DNA of 45,858 nt from Armatimonadota bacterium (lineage in GTDB: Bacteria; Armatimonadota; UBA5829). The notes below the pieces were generated by a model, which searched no databases, was not told the DNA's origin, and worked only from the letters and a program-made list of their open reading frames with translations. Below, piece by piece: positions 8,837 through 17,266 of the stretch. The translations under genes were made by a program, and so were the position numbers. Numbering within the stretch: the stretch's first letter is position 1; each line of letters starts with the position of its first letter. Location of the stretch: NCBI GenBank assembly GCA_012522575.1, contig JAAYKE010000066.1, positions 1 through 45,858 of the forward strand. The letters are read 5' to 3'.

Positions 8837-8852
8837 AACATCGAAGGCGATA

Positions 8853-9296
8853 ATGACAAAACGAAGTGCGAAAGAAATTGCTATTGATTACTTTGCCCAG
8901 AAGTATAGCTGCGCGGAGTCCGTACTGTTGGGTCTTTTGGAGGCGCACGAGATCGATTGTCCCGTTGCTCCGAGGATCGCCACCGGGTTCGGCGGCGGAT
9001 TTGGCTCATTCGGAGAGGTCTGCGGAGCGATTTCGGGTGCGGTTATGGCTCTTGGGCTTCAGTTTGGCAGGGATACGCTCGATGTCGAGCAAAAGGCAAT
9101 TTGCTATAATAAGGTTCGCTTTCTGATGGATATGTTCGAAAATGAGTTCGGCACGGTGCTGTGTGCGCAGTTGACTGGTTGTGAGATGCGCACAGATGAG
9201 GGCAAAGCTCGCGCAAAGGAGCTTAATCTGCATAACACCCTGTGTCCCAAATTCGTAGCATTTGCGGCGGAGTGCGCATCGGAATTGATAAAATAA
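8853..9296 (+). CDS. C-GCAxxG-C-C family protein (putative redox/metal-binding)
   Basis: 147 residues. The cysteine pattern of this small family is plain: YSCAESVL near residue 20, then GFGGGFGSFGEVCGAISGAVMALG (the CGAxxG core), a Cys in KAICYN, and later Cys residues in VLCAQLTGCEM and NTLCPKFV. The family's function is unknown to me; its conserved cysteines suggest a metal or redox centre. ATG at 8853 is preferred because homology-like sequence (KEIAIDYFAQKYSCAES) begins just after it; an upstream extension would overlap the nucleoside hydrolase gene. The start is 16 bases after that gene, suggesting co-transcription. Confidence 0.8.
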   Translation: MTKRSAKEIAIDYFAQKYSCAESVLLGLLEAHEIDCPVAPRIATGFGGGFGSFGEVCGAISGAVMALGLQFGRDTLDVEQKAICYNKVRFLMDMFENEFGTVLCAQLTGCEMRTDEGKARAKELNLHNTLCPKFVAFAAECASELIK

Positions 9297-9463
9297 CCAC
9301 TGTTCAAAACGGCGGGCGTTATAATGTTCTGGTCTAAATAAGATATTCGTTGTTCAGTTGATGCGCATAGCTCGCACTGATATTGAACCTCTTTGCCGCA
9401 TAGTCGGTATAGAATTGTAAGCGACGGCCTGGCCGTCGTATTCTTGAGCTTAAAGGTGAAGTG
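9297..9463 (+). promoter_or_regulatory. Upstream region of leuA: hairpin and weak promoter candidates
   Basis: A perfect 7-bp hairpin CGACGGC-CTG-GCCGTCG (9422-9438) sits 25 bases before leuA, without a U-run. Promoter candidates are TTGATG-N17-TATTGA (9358-9386) and TTGAAC-N19-TATAGA (9383-9413); neither is strong. No T-box or leucine-rich leader peptide is visible. Confidence 0.3.
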
Positions 9464-11020
9464 ATGGCAAGAAAAATCCGTATTTTTGACACCACACTGC
9501 GCGATGGCGAACAGTCGCCGGGCGCAAGTATGAACATTGAGGAAAAACTGGAAGTCGCAAAGCAGTTGGCGCGGCTGAAGGTGGATGTGATTGAGGCGGG
9601 ATTCCCGATCTCATCACCGGGTGATTTCGAATCGGTCAAGGCTGTTGCCCAGACTGTTAAAGGCCCGGCGGTTGCGGGTCTGTGTCGAGCGGCGAGCGCG
9701 GACATCGACCGCGCCTGGGAAGCCTTGCAGCACGCAAAAAAGCCTCTGATCCACACATTCCTCGCGACGTCGGATATTCACCTTGAAAAGAAGCTCAAGA
9801 AGACCCGCGAGGAAGCCCTGGCTATTGCGATTGCTGCAGTCAAGCGCGCGAAGGGCTACACAGAGGAAGTGGAGTTTTCCGCGGAGGACGCCTCTCGCAG
9901 CGATTTCGACTATCTGTGTCAGGTTGTGGAGGCGGTCATAGACGCGGGCGCGACCATTGTAAACCTGCCTGATACGGTCGGCTATGCGATTCCAAGCGAG
10001 TATGGGGAGATGATTCGACGGGTCATCGAAAAGGTGCCGAACTCCAAAAAAGCCATATTCAGCGTCCACTGTCACAACGATTTGGGATTGGGAGTCGCGA
10101 ACTCGCTGGCTGCGGTAGCTAATGGCGCGGGTCAGATCGAGTGTACGATAAACGGCCTTGGCGAACGTGCCGGCAACGCCGCGCTTGAAGAAGTCGTGAT
10201 GGCGATCCATACCCGAGCCGACCTGTTCGCCGCAACTACCGGTATCAACACCAAAGAAATCTATCGCGCCAGCAGGCTGGTTTCTGATGTCACCGGGCTG
10301 GCTGTTCAGGTCAATAAAGCGATTGTCGGCACAAACGCATTCGCGCATGAGGCCGGCATCCATCAGCATGGCGTAATGCAGGATAAGCGCACCTATGAGA
10401 TTATGGATGCTGAGTCGGTCGGGCTGACCGAAAGCAAGCTCGTATTGGGCAAGCATTCCGGGCGGCACGCATTCGAGGACAGGCTGAAATCACTGGGCTA
10501 TCATCTGGGCAAGGCCGAACTGGACAAGGCATTTGCCAGATTCAAGGTCACTGCGGACAAGAAAAAGGAGATATTCGATGAGGATCTGGAGGCGATAGTC
10601 GCCGACGAGGCGTATACTATCCCTGCGAAATACGAACTGTCATATATGCTCGTCATGAGCAGCCTGGAAGGCATCCCGACCGCTACCCTCAAGCTTAAGA
10701 GCGATGGCGGCGATATTGTCGAGGCCGGCATTGGCGTGGGATCTGTGGATGCCATCTACAAGACGATCGACAAAATGGTTGATGCGAAGTATCAACTGGT
10801 CGACTTTGTGGTCAAATCCGTCACTGGTGGCACTGACGCGCTTGGTGAGGTGACTGTCAAACTGGAAGCGTCCAACGGGGAAATCTACACAGGCCGAGGA
10901 GCGAGTCTGGATGTGGTCGAAGCCAGTGCAAAGGCGTATGTGAACGCTATCAACAAGCTGGTTCACTACGAGAACCTCAGAGGCAACGGCGGCAAACCCA
11001 GAGACCGCGCCCGACTGTAA
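9464..11020 (+). CDS. leuA: 2-isopropylmalate synthase
   Basis: 518 residues, matching the long bacterial LeuA. Condenses acetyl-CoA with 2-oxoisovalerate, the first step of leucine synthesis. The TIM-barrel carries [17 protein letters not shown] (substrate and metal Asp), [17 protein letters not shown] (metal His pair) and [17 protein letters not shown]. The C-terminal ~130 residues (from about 390) are the LeuA dimer/regulatory domain that binds leucine for feedback inhibition. ATG at 9464 is chosen, with AGGTGA upstream; the adjacent GTG at 9461 is the alternative. The same fold recurs in cimA at 14822. Confidence 0.95.
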   Translation: MARKIRIFDTTLRDGEQSPGASMNIEEKLEVAKQLARLKVDVIEAGFPISSPGDFESVKAVAQTVKGPAVAGLCRAASADIDRAWEALQHAKKPLIHTFLATSDIHLEKKLKKTREEALAIAIAAVKRAKGYTEEVEFSAEDASRSDFDYLCQVVEAVIDAGATIVNLPDTVGYAIPSEYGEMIRRVIEKVPNSKKAIFSVHCHNDLGLGVANSLAAVANGAGQIECTINGLGERAGNAALEEVVMAIHTRADLFAATTGINTKEIYRASRLVSDVTGLAVQVNKAIVGTNAFAHEAGIHQHGVMQDKRTYEIMDAESVGLTESKLVLGKHSGRHAFEDRLKSLGYHLGKAELDKAFARFKVTADKKKEIFDEDLEAIVADEAYTIPAKYELSYMLVMSSLEGIPTATLKLKSDGGDIVEAGIGVGSVDAIYKTIDKMVDAKYQLVDFVVKSVTGGTDALGEVTVKLEASNGEIYTGRGASLDVVEASAKAYVNAINKLVHYENLRGNGGKPRDRARL

Positions 11021-11035
11021 TGGCGGCTAACTAGA

Positions 11036-11063
11036 CATGTGGCGATTAGCGAATCGCCACATG
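11036..11063 (+). other. 12-bp perfect hairpin downstream of leuA
   Basis: CATGTGGCGATT (11036-11047) and AATCGCCACATG (11052-11063) pair perfectly around the loop AGCG. It begins 16 bases after the leuA stop. No U-run follows, so it may be a partial terminator, a 3'-end stabiliser or a protein-binding palindrome. It separates leuA from the unrelated gene at 11130. Confidence 0.6.
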
Positions 11064-11129
11064 GACATATAGAGCAGGGTATTGCTGTAAAACCTTAGAG
11101 CATTGATCTATTTTCGAGGGGTGGCGAAT

Positions 11130-11858
11130 ATGGGAACTCTTGAGGTAATATTTCTGGAAGTGCCGCAGATAGGGCGGCCGGTAAGCATTTTGTGTGGTTC
11201 GGAGAAAAAAGCAACGTCAGTGGTAAAGTGGACACAGCAACATCCGACAAATAAGAACCTATATCGTGTTGCGGTTGCCAACGGACAAATGTTCGTTGGC
11301 GAATACAATCCATATGCGCTCGCGAACACACAATCTGTTCAGAACCAGATGCCCAGCCCTGCATCTGCACCGGTTTATGGTTACACTCTCCCTGGAGGTT
11401 GCCTTGCGCGAGCGGCAGGTGTGAATGGTCAGATAGAGCTATATGAGGATTATCTCATACTGAAAAGGAAAGGTGTTATTTCGTTTATTGCACACGGATT
11501 CAAAGGCGAAAAAGAAATCTACTTGGATCAAATCAGCGCAGTTCAACTAAAGCAGTGTGGCACGCTTACTAGTGGTTACTTGCAGATAGTTTTCAAAGGC
11601 AGCCAAGAAAGCAAATCTGCGCTTTTTGACGCTGTGAGTGATGAAAACACTGTGATATTCGGGCCAGATCGTGAATCTGAGTTTCTGCATCTGAAGATGC
11701 TACTAGATAAGCAGCGGCGTCAATCAAGACTGGGGCCGCCAGCGTCTGCATCGACATCAGTCGCCGACGAGATCGATAAATTGGATTCTTTGAGGCGGCG
11801 GGGCATAATAACAGACAGGGAATTTGAAGCGAAAAAGCGTGAGCTTTTAGGCCTTTAA
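11130..11858 (+). CDS. DUF4429/PH-like and SHOCT domain protein
   Basis: 242 residues, no signal peptide or membrane segment. Residues ~100-200 (GQIELYEDYLILKRKG, IYLDQISAVQLK, GYLQIVFKGS) have the beta-strand pattern of the bacterial PH-like DUF4429 fold. The last ~30 residues (ADEIDKLDSLRRRGIITDREFEAKKRELLG) form a textbook SHOCT helix pair. Residues 1-80 are an additional beta-rich segment I cannot place. Function is unknown; SHOCT domains are thought to mediate oligomerisation or partner binding. It splits leuA from leuC and looks more AT-rich than its neighbours, so it may have inserted into the operon. ATG at 11130 has GAGGGGTGG upstream. Confidence 0.75.
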   Translation: MGTLEVIFLEVPQIGRPVSILCGSEKKATSVVKWTQQHPTNKNLYRVAVANGQMFVGEYNPYALANTQSVQNQMPSPASAPVYGYTLPGGCLARAAGVNGQIELYEDYLILKRKGVISFIAHGFKGEKEIYLDQISAVQLKQCGTLTSGYLQIVFKGSQESKSALFDAVSDENTVIFGPDRESEFLHLKMLLDKQRRQSRLGPPASASTSVADEIDKLDSLRRRGIITDREFEAKKRELLGL

Positions 11859-11895
11859 ATATGATAAATACTAAGCAATTGGTTAAGGAATAATC

Positions 11896-13155
11896 ATGGG
11901 ACAAACAATCACCCAAAAGATTCTGGCTGCGCACTGCGGCAAGGAAAGCGTGGAACCCGGCGAACTGATCACTGCCCGCCTGGACCTGGTGCTCGGCAAC
12001 GACATCACTGCTCCGATTGCAATTCGAGAGTTCGAGAAAATCGGCGCCCAGACGGTCTTTGATAAGGATCGAGTCGCACTCGTGCCGGATCATTCGACTC
12101 CCAACAAGGATATAAAATCCGCTGAACTGGTCAAGATTATGCGTGATTTTGCGCGAAAGCACAACATCACTCATTTCTTTGAAATTGGCAAGATGGGCAT
12201 TGAGCATACCCTGCTGCCGGATGAGGGACTGACTCTGCCCGGTGATGCGATCATCGGCGCGGACAGCCACACCTGCACCTATGGCGCGCTTGGCGCGTTT
12301 TCCACAGGGGTGGGATCGACGGACCTTGCCTGCGCGATGGCCCTCGGAGAGACGTGGTTCAAGGTCCCGGAGGCGATCAAGTTTGTCTACTACGGCAAAT
12401 TGCCCAAATGGGTTAGCGGAAAGGACCTGATTCTATATACGATCGGCAAAATCGGAGTCGACGGAGCGCTGTATTGCAGCATGGAGTTCACCGGAGAAGC
12501 TATATCCGAACTGGACATGGCCGGTCGGTTCACGATGTGCAACATGGCCATCGAGGCCGGCGGAAAGAATGGGATTATCGAGCCGGATGAAAAGACGCTG
12601 GCGTACATCAAGCCCCGTGCAAAGCGCGATTTCAAGCTCTATAAGAGCGATTCTGACGCCGTCTACAAAAATGTCATAGAGATTGACGTCAGCAAACTTG
12701 AGCCGGTCGTCAGTTTCCCGCATCTGCCGGAAAATACGAAGCCGGTCTCTGAGGCGACTCATATCAAGATAGATCAATCCGTGATCGGCTCCTGCACAAA
12801 TGGTCGCATTGAAGATTTGCGCGTTGCAGCCAGCGTGATCAAGGGTCACAAGGTTCATCCTGATGTCCGGCTGATAGTTATTCCTGCTACTCAGGAGATT
12901 TATCTGCAGTCAATCAAGGAAGGCCTCACCGAGATATTTGTCGAGGCGGGCGGGGCGGTCAGCACGCCGACCTGCGGGCCGTGCCTTGGCGGACATATGG
13001 GAGTGCTTGCCGGAGGGGAGCGCGCCGTATCGACCACAAACCGAAACTTCGTCGGTCGTATGGGGCACACCAAGTCCGAGGTGTATCTCGCAAGCCCTGC
13101 AATCGCGGCGGCATCCGCTGTTTTGGGTCGCATCGGCAGCCCGGAAGAACTGTAA
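11896..13155 (+). CDS. leuC: 3-isopropylmalate dehydratase, large subunit
   Basis: 419 residues, the shorter LeuC/homoaconitase type found in archaea and many deep-branching bacteria rather than the ~466-residue proteobacterial form. With LeuD it isomerises 2- to 3-isopropylmalate, and in the citramalate route citramalate to 3-methylmalate. Iron-sulfur ligands are visible in GSCTNGR and PTCGPCLGG; the substrate region contains [24 protein letters not shown] at 11896 follows AAGGA. The downstream leuD start is 14 bases away. Confidence 0.95.
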   Translation: MGQTITQKILAAHCGKESVEPGELITARLDLVLGNDITAPIAIREFEKIGAQTVFDKDRVALVPDHSTPNKDIKSAELVKIMRDFARKHNITHFFEIGKMGIEHTLLPDEGLTLPGDAIIGADSHTCTYGALGAFSTGVGSTDLACAMALGETWFKVPEAIKFVYYGKLPKWVSGKDLILYTIGKIGVDGALYCSMEFTGEAISELDMAGRFTMCNMAIEAGGKNGIIEPDEKTLAYIKPRAKRDFKLYKSDSDAVYKNVIEIDVSKLEPVVSFPHLPENTKPVSEATHIKIDQSVIGSCTNGRIEDLRVAASVIKGHKVHPDVRLIVIPATQEIYLQSIKEGLTEIFVEAGGAVSTPTCGPCLGGHMGVLAGGERAVSTTNRNFVGRMGHTKSEVYLASPAIAAASAVLGRIGSPEEL

Positions 13156-13168
13156 AGTAGAGGATAAA

Positions 13169-13660
13169 ATGATCAAAGGCAAGGTTCACAAATACGGCAG
13201 CAACGTCGATACGGACGTTATAATCCCGGCTAGATATCTGAACACAACCGATCCCGACGAGCTTGCCACGCATTGCATGGAAGACATTGATGCCGATTTC
13301 GTCAAGACCGTCCGTCCCGGCGATATCATAGTGGCCGACGACAATTTCGGCTGTGGGTCTTCCCGTGAGCACGCGCCGATAGCGATTAAAGCGTCGGGCA
13401 TTGCGTGTGTAATAGCAAACACATTCGCGCGTATTTTCTATCGCAACTCCCTCAATACCGGCTTGCCGATACTTGAGTGCCCTGAGGCGGTGGCGGGAAT
13501 CAACAATGGTGATACGGTCGAAATAGACCTCGAATCCGGAAAGATCACAAATGTTACCACCTCCAACAGCTTCCAGGCCAAGCCGTTTCCGCCGTTTATG
13601 CGCGAGCTTATCGAGGTGGGAGGGCTGGTGAACTACGCGAAGGCAAAGGTTGGCAGGTAG
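13169..13660 (+). CDS. leuD: 3-isopropylmalate dehydratase, small subunit
   Basis: 163 residues, the short LeuD type matching the short LeuC. Contains the swivel-domain signatures [35 protein letters not shown] and [21 protein letters not shown] at 13169 has AGAGGA upstream; longer readings would run back into leuC. Together with LeuC it probably serves both the leucine and the citramalate-isoleucine branches. Its stop touches the leuB ATG. Confidence 0.95.
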   Translation: MIKGKVHKYGSNVDTDVIIPARYLNTTDPDELATHCMEDIDADFVKTVRPGDIIVADDNFGCGSSREHAPIAIKASGIACVIANTFARIFYRNSLNTGLPILECPEAVAGINNGDTVEIDLESGKITNVTTSNSFQAKPFPPFMRELIEVGGLVNYAKAKVGR

Positions 13661-14749
13661 ATGTCTTCACGAGCGTATAAGATAGCCGTTCTGCCAGGGG
13701 ATGGAATTGGCGTCGAGATTGTGCCGCAGGGTATCAAATGCCTCGATGCGGTTGGAGCCAGGCTGGGCATAGCGTTCGAATACACCGAAGCGCTCGTTGG
13801 CGGCGCGGCAATAGACGCCGTCGGAGTTCCGTTACCCGATGATACTCTCAGCCTCTCTATGCAAAGCGATGCGGTATTTTTTGGAGCCGTAGGCGGGGCT
13901 AAGTGGGATAACCTCCAACCCGTCTCAATGAGGCCGGAGCCGGGCGGGTTATTTCCGCTTCGCAAGGCCCTCGGCGCGTATGCAAACCTGCGACCGGTGG
14001 TTGTCTTCGAGTCGTTGATCTCCGCGTCCAGCCTCAAACCGGATCGGATGGAAGGCGGCTTGGATATTCTTTTCGTGCGTGAGCTTACAGGTGGCATCTA
14101 CTTCGGCAAACCAAAGGAGAGGCGCGAGGTCGATGGGGAGACCGTCGCGATTGACACCTGTTCATACAGCGATTTTGAGATCAGGCGCATCGCGCACATG
14201 GCATTTTTGCAGGCGCGCAGGCGTCGGGGAATCGTGCACTCGGTCGATAAGGCGAATGTGATGGAGACTTCACGGCTGTGGCGCGAGGTAGTGACCGAGG
14301 TCGCCGAGCAGTATCCAGATGTCACCCTGACCAATATGCTTGCCGACAACTGCGGCATGCAGCTTCTGCGCGATCCCAAGCAGTTCGATGTGATCCTGGC
14401 TGACAATCTTTTCGGCGATCTGCTCACCGACGAGGCGGCTATGCTTGCCGGTTCGCTCGGCATGCTTCCATCTGCAAGTGTGGGAGAGCAGCACGGCGGT
14501 CTCTATGAGCCGATCCACGGTTCCGCTCCAGATATAGCGGGTCAGGATAAGGCAAATCCAATCGCAACGATCCTTACGGCTGCGATGATGCTGCGATACG
14601 CCTGCGAATGTCCCGACGGCGCGGTGATGATCAGATCAGCGGTCGAATCTGTGCTCGATGATGGCTATCGCACAGTAGATATAGCTACTCCGGGCTGCGA
14701 TGTCGTATCGTGCAGCAAAATGGGAGATTTGGTGGCTCAGAGAATATAG
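13661..14749 (+). CDS. leuB: 3-isopropylmalate dehydrogenase
   Basis: 362 residues. NAD-dependent oxidative decarboxylation of 3-isopropylmalate; in citramalate pathways the same enzyme type turns 3-methylmalate into 2-oxobutyrate. Landmarks: VLPGDGIGVEIV, substrate arginines in RPEPGGLFPLRKALGAYANLRP, catalytic Tyr/Lys in ELTGGIYFGKPKER and VDKANVMETSRLWREV, metal aspartates in ADNLFGDLLTDEAAMLAGSL, and the NAD-binding YEPIHGSAPDIAGQDKANP. GGAKWD replaces the commoner GGPKWD. ATG follows the leuD stop with no gap. Confidence 0.95.
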   Translation: MSSRAYKIAVLPGDGIGVEIVPQGIKCLDAVGARLGIAFEYTEALVGGAAIDAVGVPLPDDTLSLSMQSDAVFFGAVGGAKWDNLQPVSMRPEPGGLFPLRKALGAYANLRPVVVFESLISASSLKPDRMEGGLDILFVRELTGGIYFGKPKERREVDGETVAIDTCSYSDFEIRRIAHMAFLQARRRRGIVHSVDKANVMETSRLWREVVTEVAEQYPDVTLTNMLADNCGMQLLRDPKQFDVILADNLFGDLLTDEAAMLAGSLGMLPSASVGEQHGGLYEPIHGSAPDIAGQDKANPIATILTAAMMLRYACECPDGAVMIRSAVESVLDDGYRTVDIATPGCDVVSCSKMGDLVAQRI

Positions 14750-14800
14750 CCGCCGTATAACAGGCCGATTGGAACACGCATGGGTGTGTTCTTGGCGGCT
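14748..14800 (+). other. Two-tier hairpin between leuB and cimA
   Basis: AGCCGCC (14748-14754) pairs with GGCGGCT (14794-14800), enclosing a second stem GAACAC (14772-14777) with GTGTTC (14786-14791). It starts on the last bases of leuB and ends just before the cimA ribosome site GAGGAAA (14803). It could modulate cimA expression separately from leuB. Confidence 0.45.
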
Positions 14801-14821
14801 TTGAGGAAACGAGTTTACACT

Positions 14822-16393
14822 ATGTCTAATATAACGATTTACGATACAACGCTTCGTGACGGAACTCAGGGCGAAGGGGTAAGTTTCTCTGCCGAAGAGA
14901 AGCTTAAAGTAGCGCGAAAGCTCGATGAGTTCGGCATAGCCTACATAGAAGGCGGCTGGCCTGGCTCCAATCCCAAGGATGTTGAGTTTTTCGACCTGGC
15001 AAAAAACGTCGACTTCAAGCACGCCAAACTGGCCGCTTTTGGGAGCACGCGCAGGGCTAATCTTGCCGCCGCTGATGACGCTCAGATACTCAAGCTTATC
15101 GAAGCCGAGACGCCGACTGTAACCATATTCGGAAAGTCCTGGGATATGCACGTTACAGAGGTATTCAAGATCGGCCTGGATGAGAACCTTGAGATGATCT
15201 ACGATTCGATCAAGTTTCTCGTTGAAAACGACAGGGAAGCGATCTTCGATGCCGAGCATTTCTTTGACGGATACAAACGCAATCCCGAATATGCTATGGC
15301 GGCTCTGGATGCTGCCGCACGCGGCGGAGCTTCAACAATATCTTTGTGCGACACCAACGGAGGCACGCTGCCTTCGGAGGTAGGGGAAATTGTGCGCGCG
15401 GTGGTCGGCAGATTCCCGAATATTTCGATTGCCATTCACGCCCACAACGATTCCGGCCTAGCGATCGCCAACTCGGTGGCCGCCTGCGAGAACGGGGCAA
15501 CCCAGGTGCAGGGCACGATAAATGGATACGGAGAGCGATGCGGCAACGCAAACACCTGTGCAATAATACCGATTTTGGAGCTTAAGCTGGGTCTCAAGTG
15601 CGTGCCGGAAGGCGCATTGCAGAACCTGACTGCTCTGTCGCGCTGGCTTGATGAGATTGCCAACCGCATACCGGATGATACTATGCCGTTTGTGGGCGCG
15701 AGCGCATTTGCGCATAAGGCCGGCGTTCACGTCGATGCCGTTACTAAAAATCCCGTCACATACGAGCATCTTGACCCTGCGCTTGTGGGCAACCGCCGCA
15801 GGTTCCTGATCTCCGAGCTTGCTGGCGGAAGCAGCATCGTGCAAAAGGCCAACAAGTATAACATCGATCTGGGCAAGAAGTCTCCCGAAGTCAAAGCTGT
15901 CCTGAATCGCGTCGTCCAGCTCGAGCATCAGGGTTACTCATTCGAGGACGCCGAAGCGAGCTTTGAATTGTTGCTCAAAAAAGCGATGGGACAATATGAA
16001 AAACTCTTCGACCTGGTAGGTTTCAGGCTAATCATAGAAAAACGCGGGCCGCAGGAGGAACCTGTCACCGAGGCTACTCTTAAGGTAGTCGTTGATGGGG
16101 TGGAGGCTTTCACTGTCGCGGAGGGAGACGGCCCGGTGCACGCGCTGGACAATGCTCTGCGACTTGCTCTCAAACAGTTCTACAACCGCGAGCTTGAACT
16201 GATCAAACTATCCGACTTCAAGGTTCGCGTGGTCAACTCCGGCGAAGGAACCGCCGCGAGAGTGCGCACCATCATCGAATCACGTGACGCTGAGGACTCC
16301 TGGAGCACCGTAGGCGTATCCACAAATATCATCGAAGCAAGCTGGAGCGCGCTTGCCGACAGCGTCGAATATGGGTTGCTGAGGCAAAAGTGA
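14822..16393 (+). CDS. cimA: Citramalate synthase
   Basis: 523 residues. Condenses pyruvate with acetyl-CoA to (R)-citramalate, starting the threonine-independent route to 2-oxobutyrate and isoleucine. The LeuA-like barrel has YDTTLRDGTQGEGVSFS, FDAEHFFDGYKRNPEYA (a signature of the long CimA group), AIHAHNDSGLAIANSVAA and INGYGERCGNANTCAI. The C-terminal ~130 residues form the LeuA dimer domain, where isoleucine feedback would act. It is one of two LeuA-family genes here; the GTQGEG motif and the VGFRLIIEKR region separate it from leuA. A homocitrate synthase role is unlikely. GTGA overlap couples it to ispH. Confidence 0.9.
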   Translation: MSNITIYDTTLRDGTQGEGVSFSAEEKLKVARKLDEFGIAYIEGGWPGSNPKDVEFFDLAKNVDFKHAKLAAFGSTRRANLAAADDAQILKLIEAETPTVTIFGKSWDMHVTEVFKIGLDENLEMIYDSIKFLVENDREAIFDAEHFFDGYKRNPEYAMAALDAAARGGASTISLCDTNGGTLPSEVGEIVRAVVGRFPNISIAIHAHNDSGLAIANSVAACENGATQVQGTINGYGERCGNANTCAIIPILELKLGLKCVPEGALQNLTALSRWLDEIANRIPDDTMPFVGASAFAHKAGVHVDAVTKNPVTYEHLDPALVGNRRRFLISELAGGSSIVQKANKYNIDLGKKSPEVKAVLNRVVQLEHQGYSFEDAEASFELLLKKAMGQYEKLFDLVGFRLIIEKRGPQEEPVTEATLKVVVDGVEAFTVAEGDGPVHALDNALRLALKQFYNRELELIKLSDFKVRVVNSGEGTAARVRTIIESRDAEDSWSTVGVSTNIIEASWSALADSVEYGLLRQK

Positions 16394-17229
16394 GAGTCAT
16401 TGTTGCTGATCAGGCAGGGGTCTGCTTCGGCGTGAAGCGGGCCTTGGACCTCGTCAACGCCTATTGCGAGAGCGGGGAGCCTCTATCGACCCTTGGTCCG
16501 CTCATTCACAGTCCCCAGGTAGTCAGCGACCTCGAAACAAAGGGAGTTTGCGTGGTCGGCAGCATCGACGAAGTTGAATGCGGCGCGATAGTTATGCCCT
16601 CCCACGGCGTCTCGGCTGATGTAATTGAGGCGGCACGCAAAGCCGGATTGGTAATCATCGACGCGACCTGTCCGTTTGTGGCTAAAGTCCATACCAGAGT
16701 GCAAACTCTGGCTGCCGACGGCTATACGGTTGTGGTCGTCGGCGACGGCGGGCACTCTGAGGTTAAGGCGATCCTCAGCGCGGCAGGTGACGACGCGATT
16801 GTTATCAGCGATGCCGACGAGGTGGATAACTACGCTTGGCGCGGCAAACGTGTGGGGATCGTCAGCCAAACCACCCAGACTACCGAACGTTTCGGTGAAG
16901 TTGTGGGCAAAATTGCCGCTTGTGCTGCCGAGGTGGTTGCCTACAACACAATCTGCTACGCCACGCACGACCGCCAGACCGCCGCTCGCAATCTTGCTCC
17001 AATGGTAGAGGCTATGTTCGTGGTCGGCGGACGCATCAGCGCAAATACAAATCGACTGGCCGAAATATGCGAGCAATCCGGAGTCCCAACATATCACATC
17101 GAGGTTGCATCTGAAATTGACCCGAGTTGGGTAAAGGGTATGAAAACCGTCGGCCTGACGGCGGGAGCATCGACTCCGCAGTGGATTATAGACGAGGTAA
17201 AGGCCGCTTTGGAGTCAATCGATGCGTGA
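16390..17229 (+). CDS. ispH: 4-hydroxy-3-methylbut-2-enyl diphosphate reductase
   Basis: 279 residues. Last enzyme of the MEP isoprenoid pathway, reducing HMBPP to IPP and DMAPP with a [4Fe-4S] cluster. The three cluster cysteines are visible: C12 (AGVCFGVKRAL), C94 (DATCPFV) and C189 (NTICYATHDRQ). Substrate residues are H40 (LIHSP), H72 (PSHG), H122/E124 (GHSEV) and the GGRISANTNRL loop, ending with LTAGASTPQWII. GTG at 16390 overlaps the cimA stop by four bases (GTGA), so it is translated in the amino-acid operon. There is no metabolic link beyond shared pyruvate. Confidence 0.95.
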   Translation: MRVIVADQAGVCFGVKRALDLVNAYCESGEPLSTLGPLIHSPQVVSDLETKGVCVVGSIDEVECGAIVMPSHGVSADVIEAARKAGLVIIDATCPFVAKVHTRVQTLAADGYTVVVVGDGGHSEVKAILSAAGDDAIVISDADEVDNYAWRGKRVGIVSQTTQTTERFGEVVGKIAACAAEVVAYNTICYATHDRQTAARNLAPMVEAMFVVGGRISANTNRLAEICEQSGVPTYHIEVASEIDPSWVKGMKTVGLTAGASTPQWIIDEVKAALESIDA

Positions 17230-17266
17230 ACGCCAGGCAGAATATTTGACCCTCTAAACCGATATC

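Noticed and set aside
8730-8852. N-terminal extension of the C-GCAxxG-C-C protein
   Set aside because: The frame is open but overlaps the nucleoside hydrolase gene, and the encoded residues look like shadow translation; ATG 8853 fits better.
9320-9325. TATAAT before leuA as a promoter
   Set aside because: No acceptable -35 at 15-19 bases; other weak candidates lie closer to leuA.
12938-13168. Long N-terminal extension of LeuD
   Set aside because: It overlaps leuC in another frame and is Arg-rich shadow sequence; ATG 13169 has a ribosome site and matches LeuD length.
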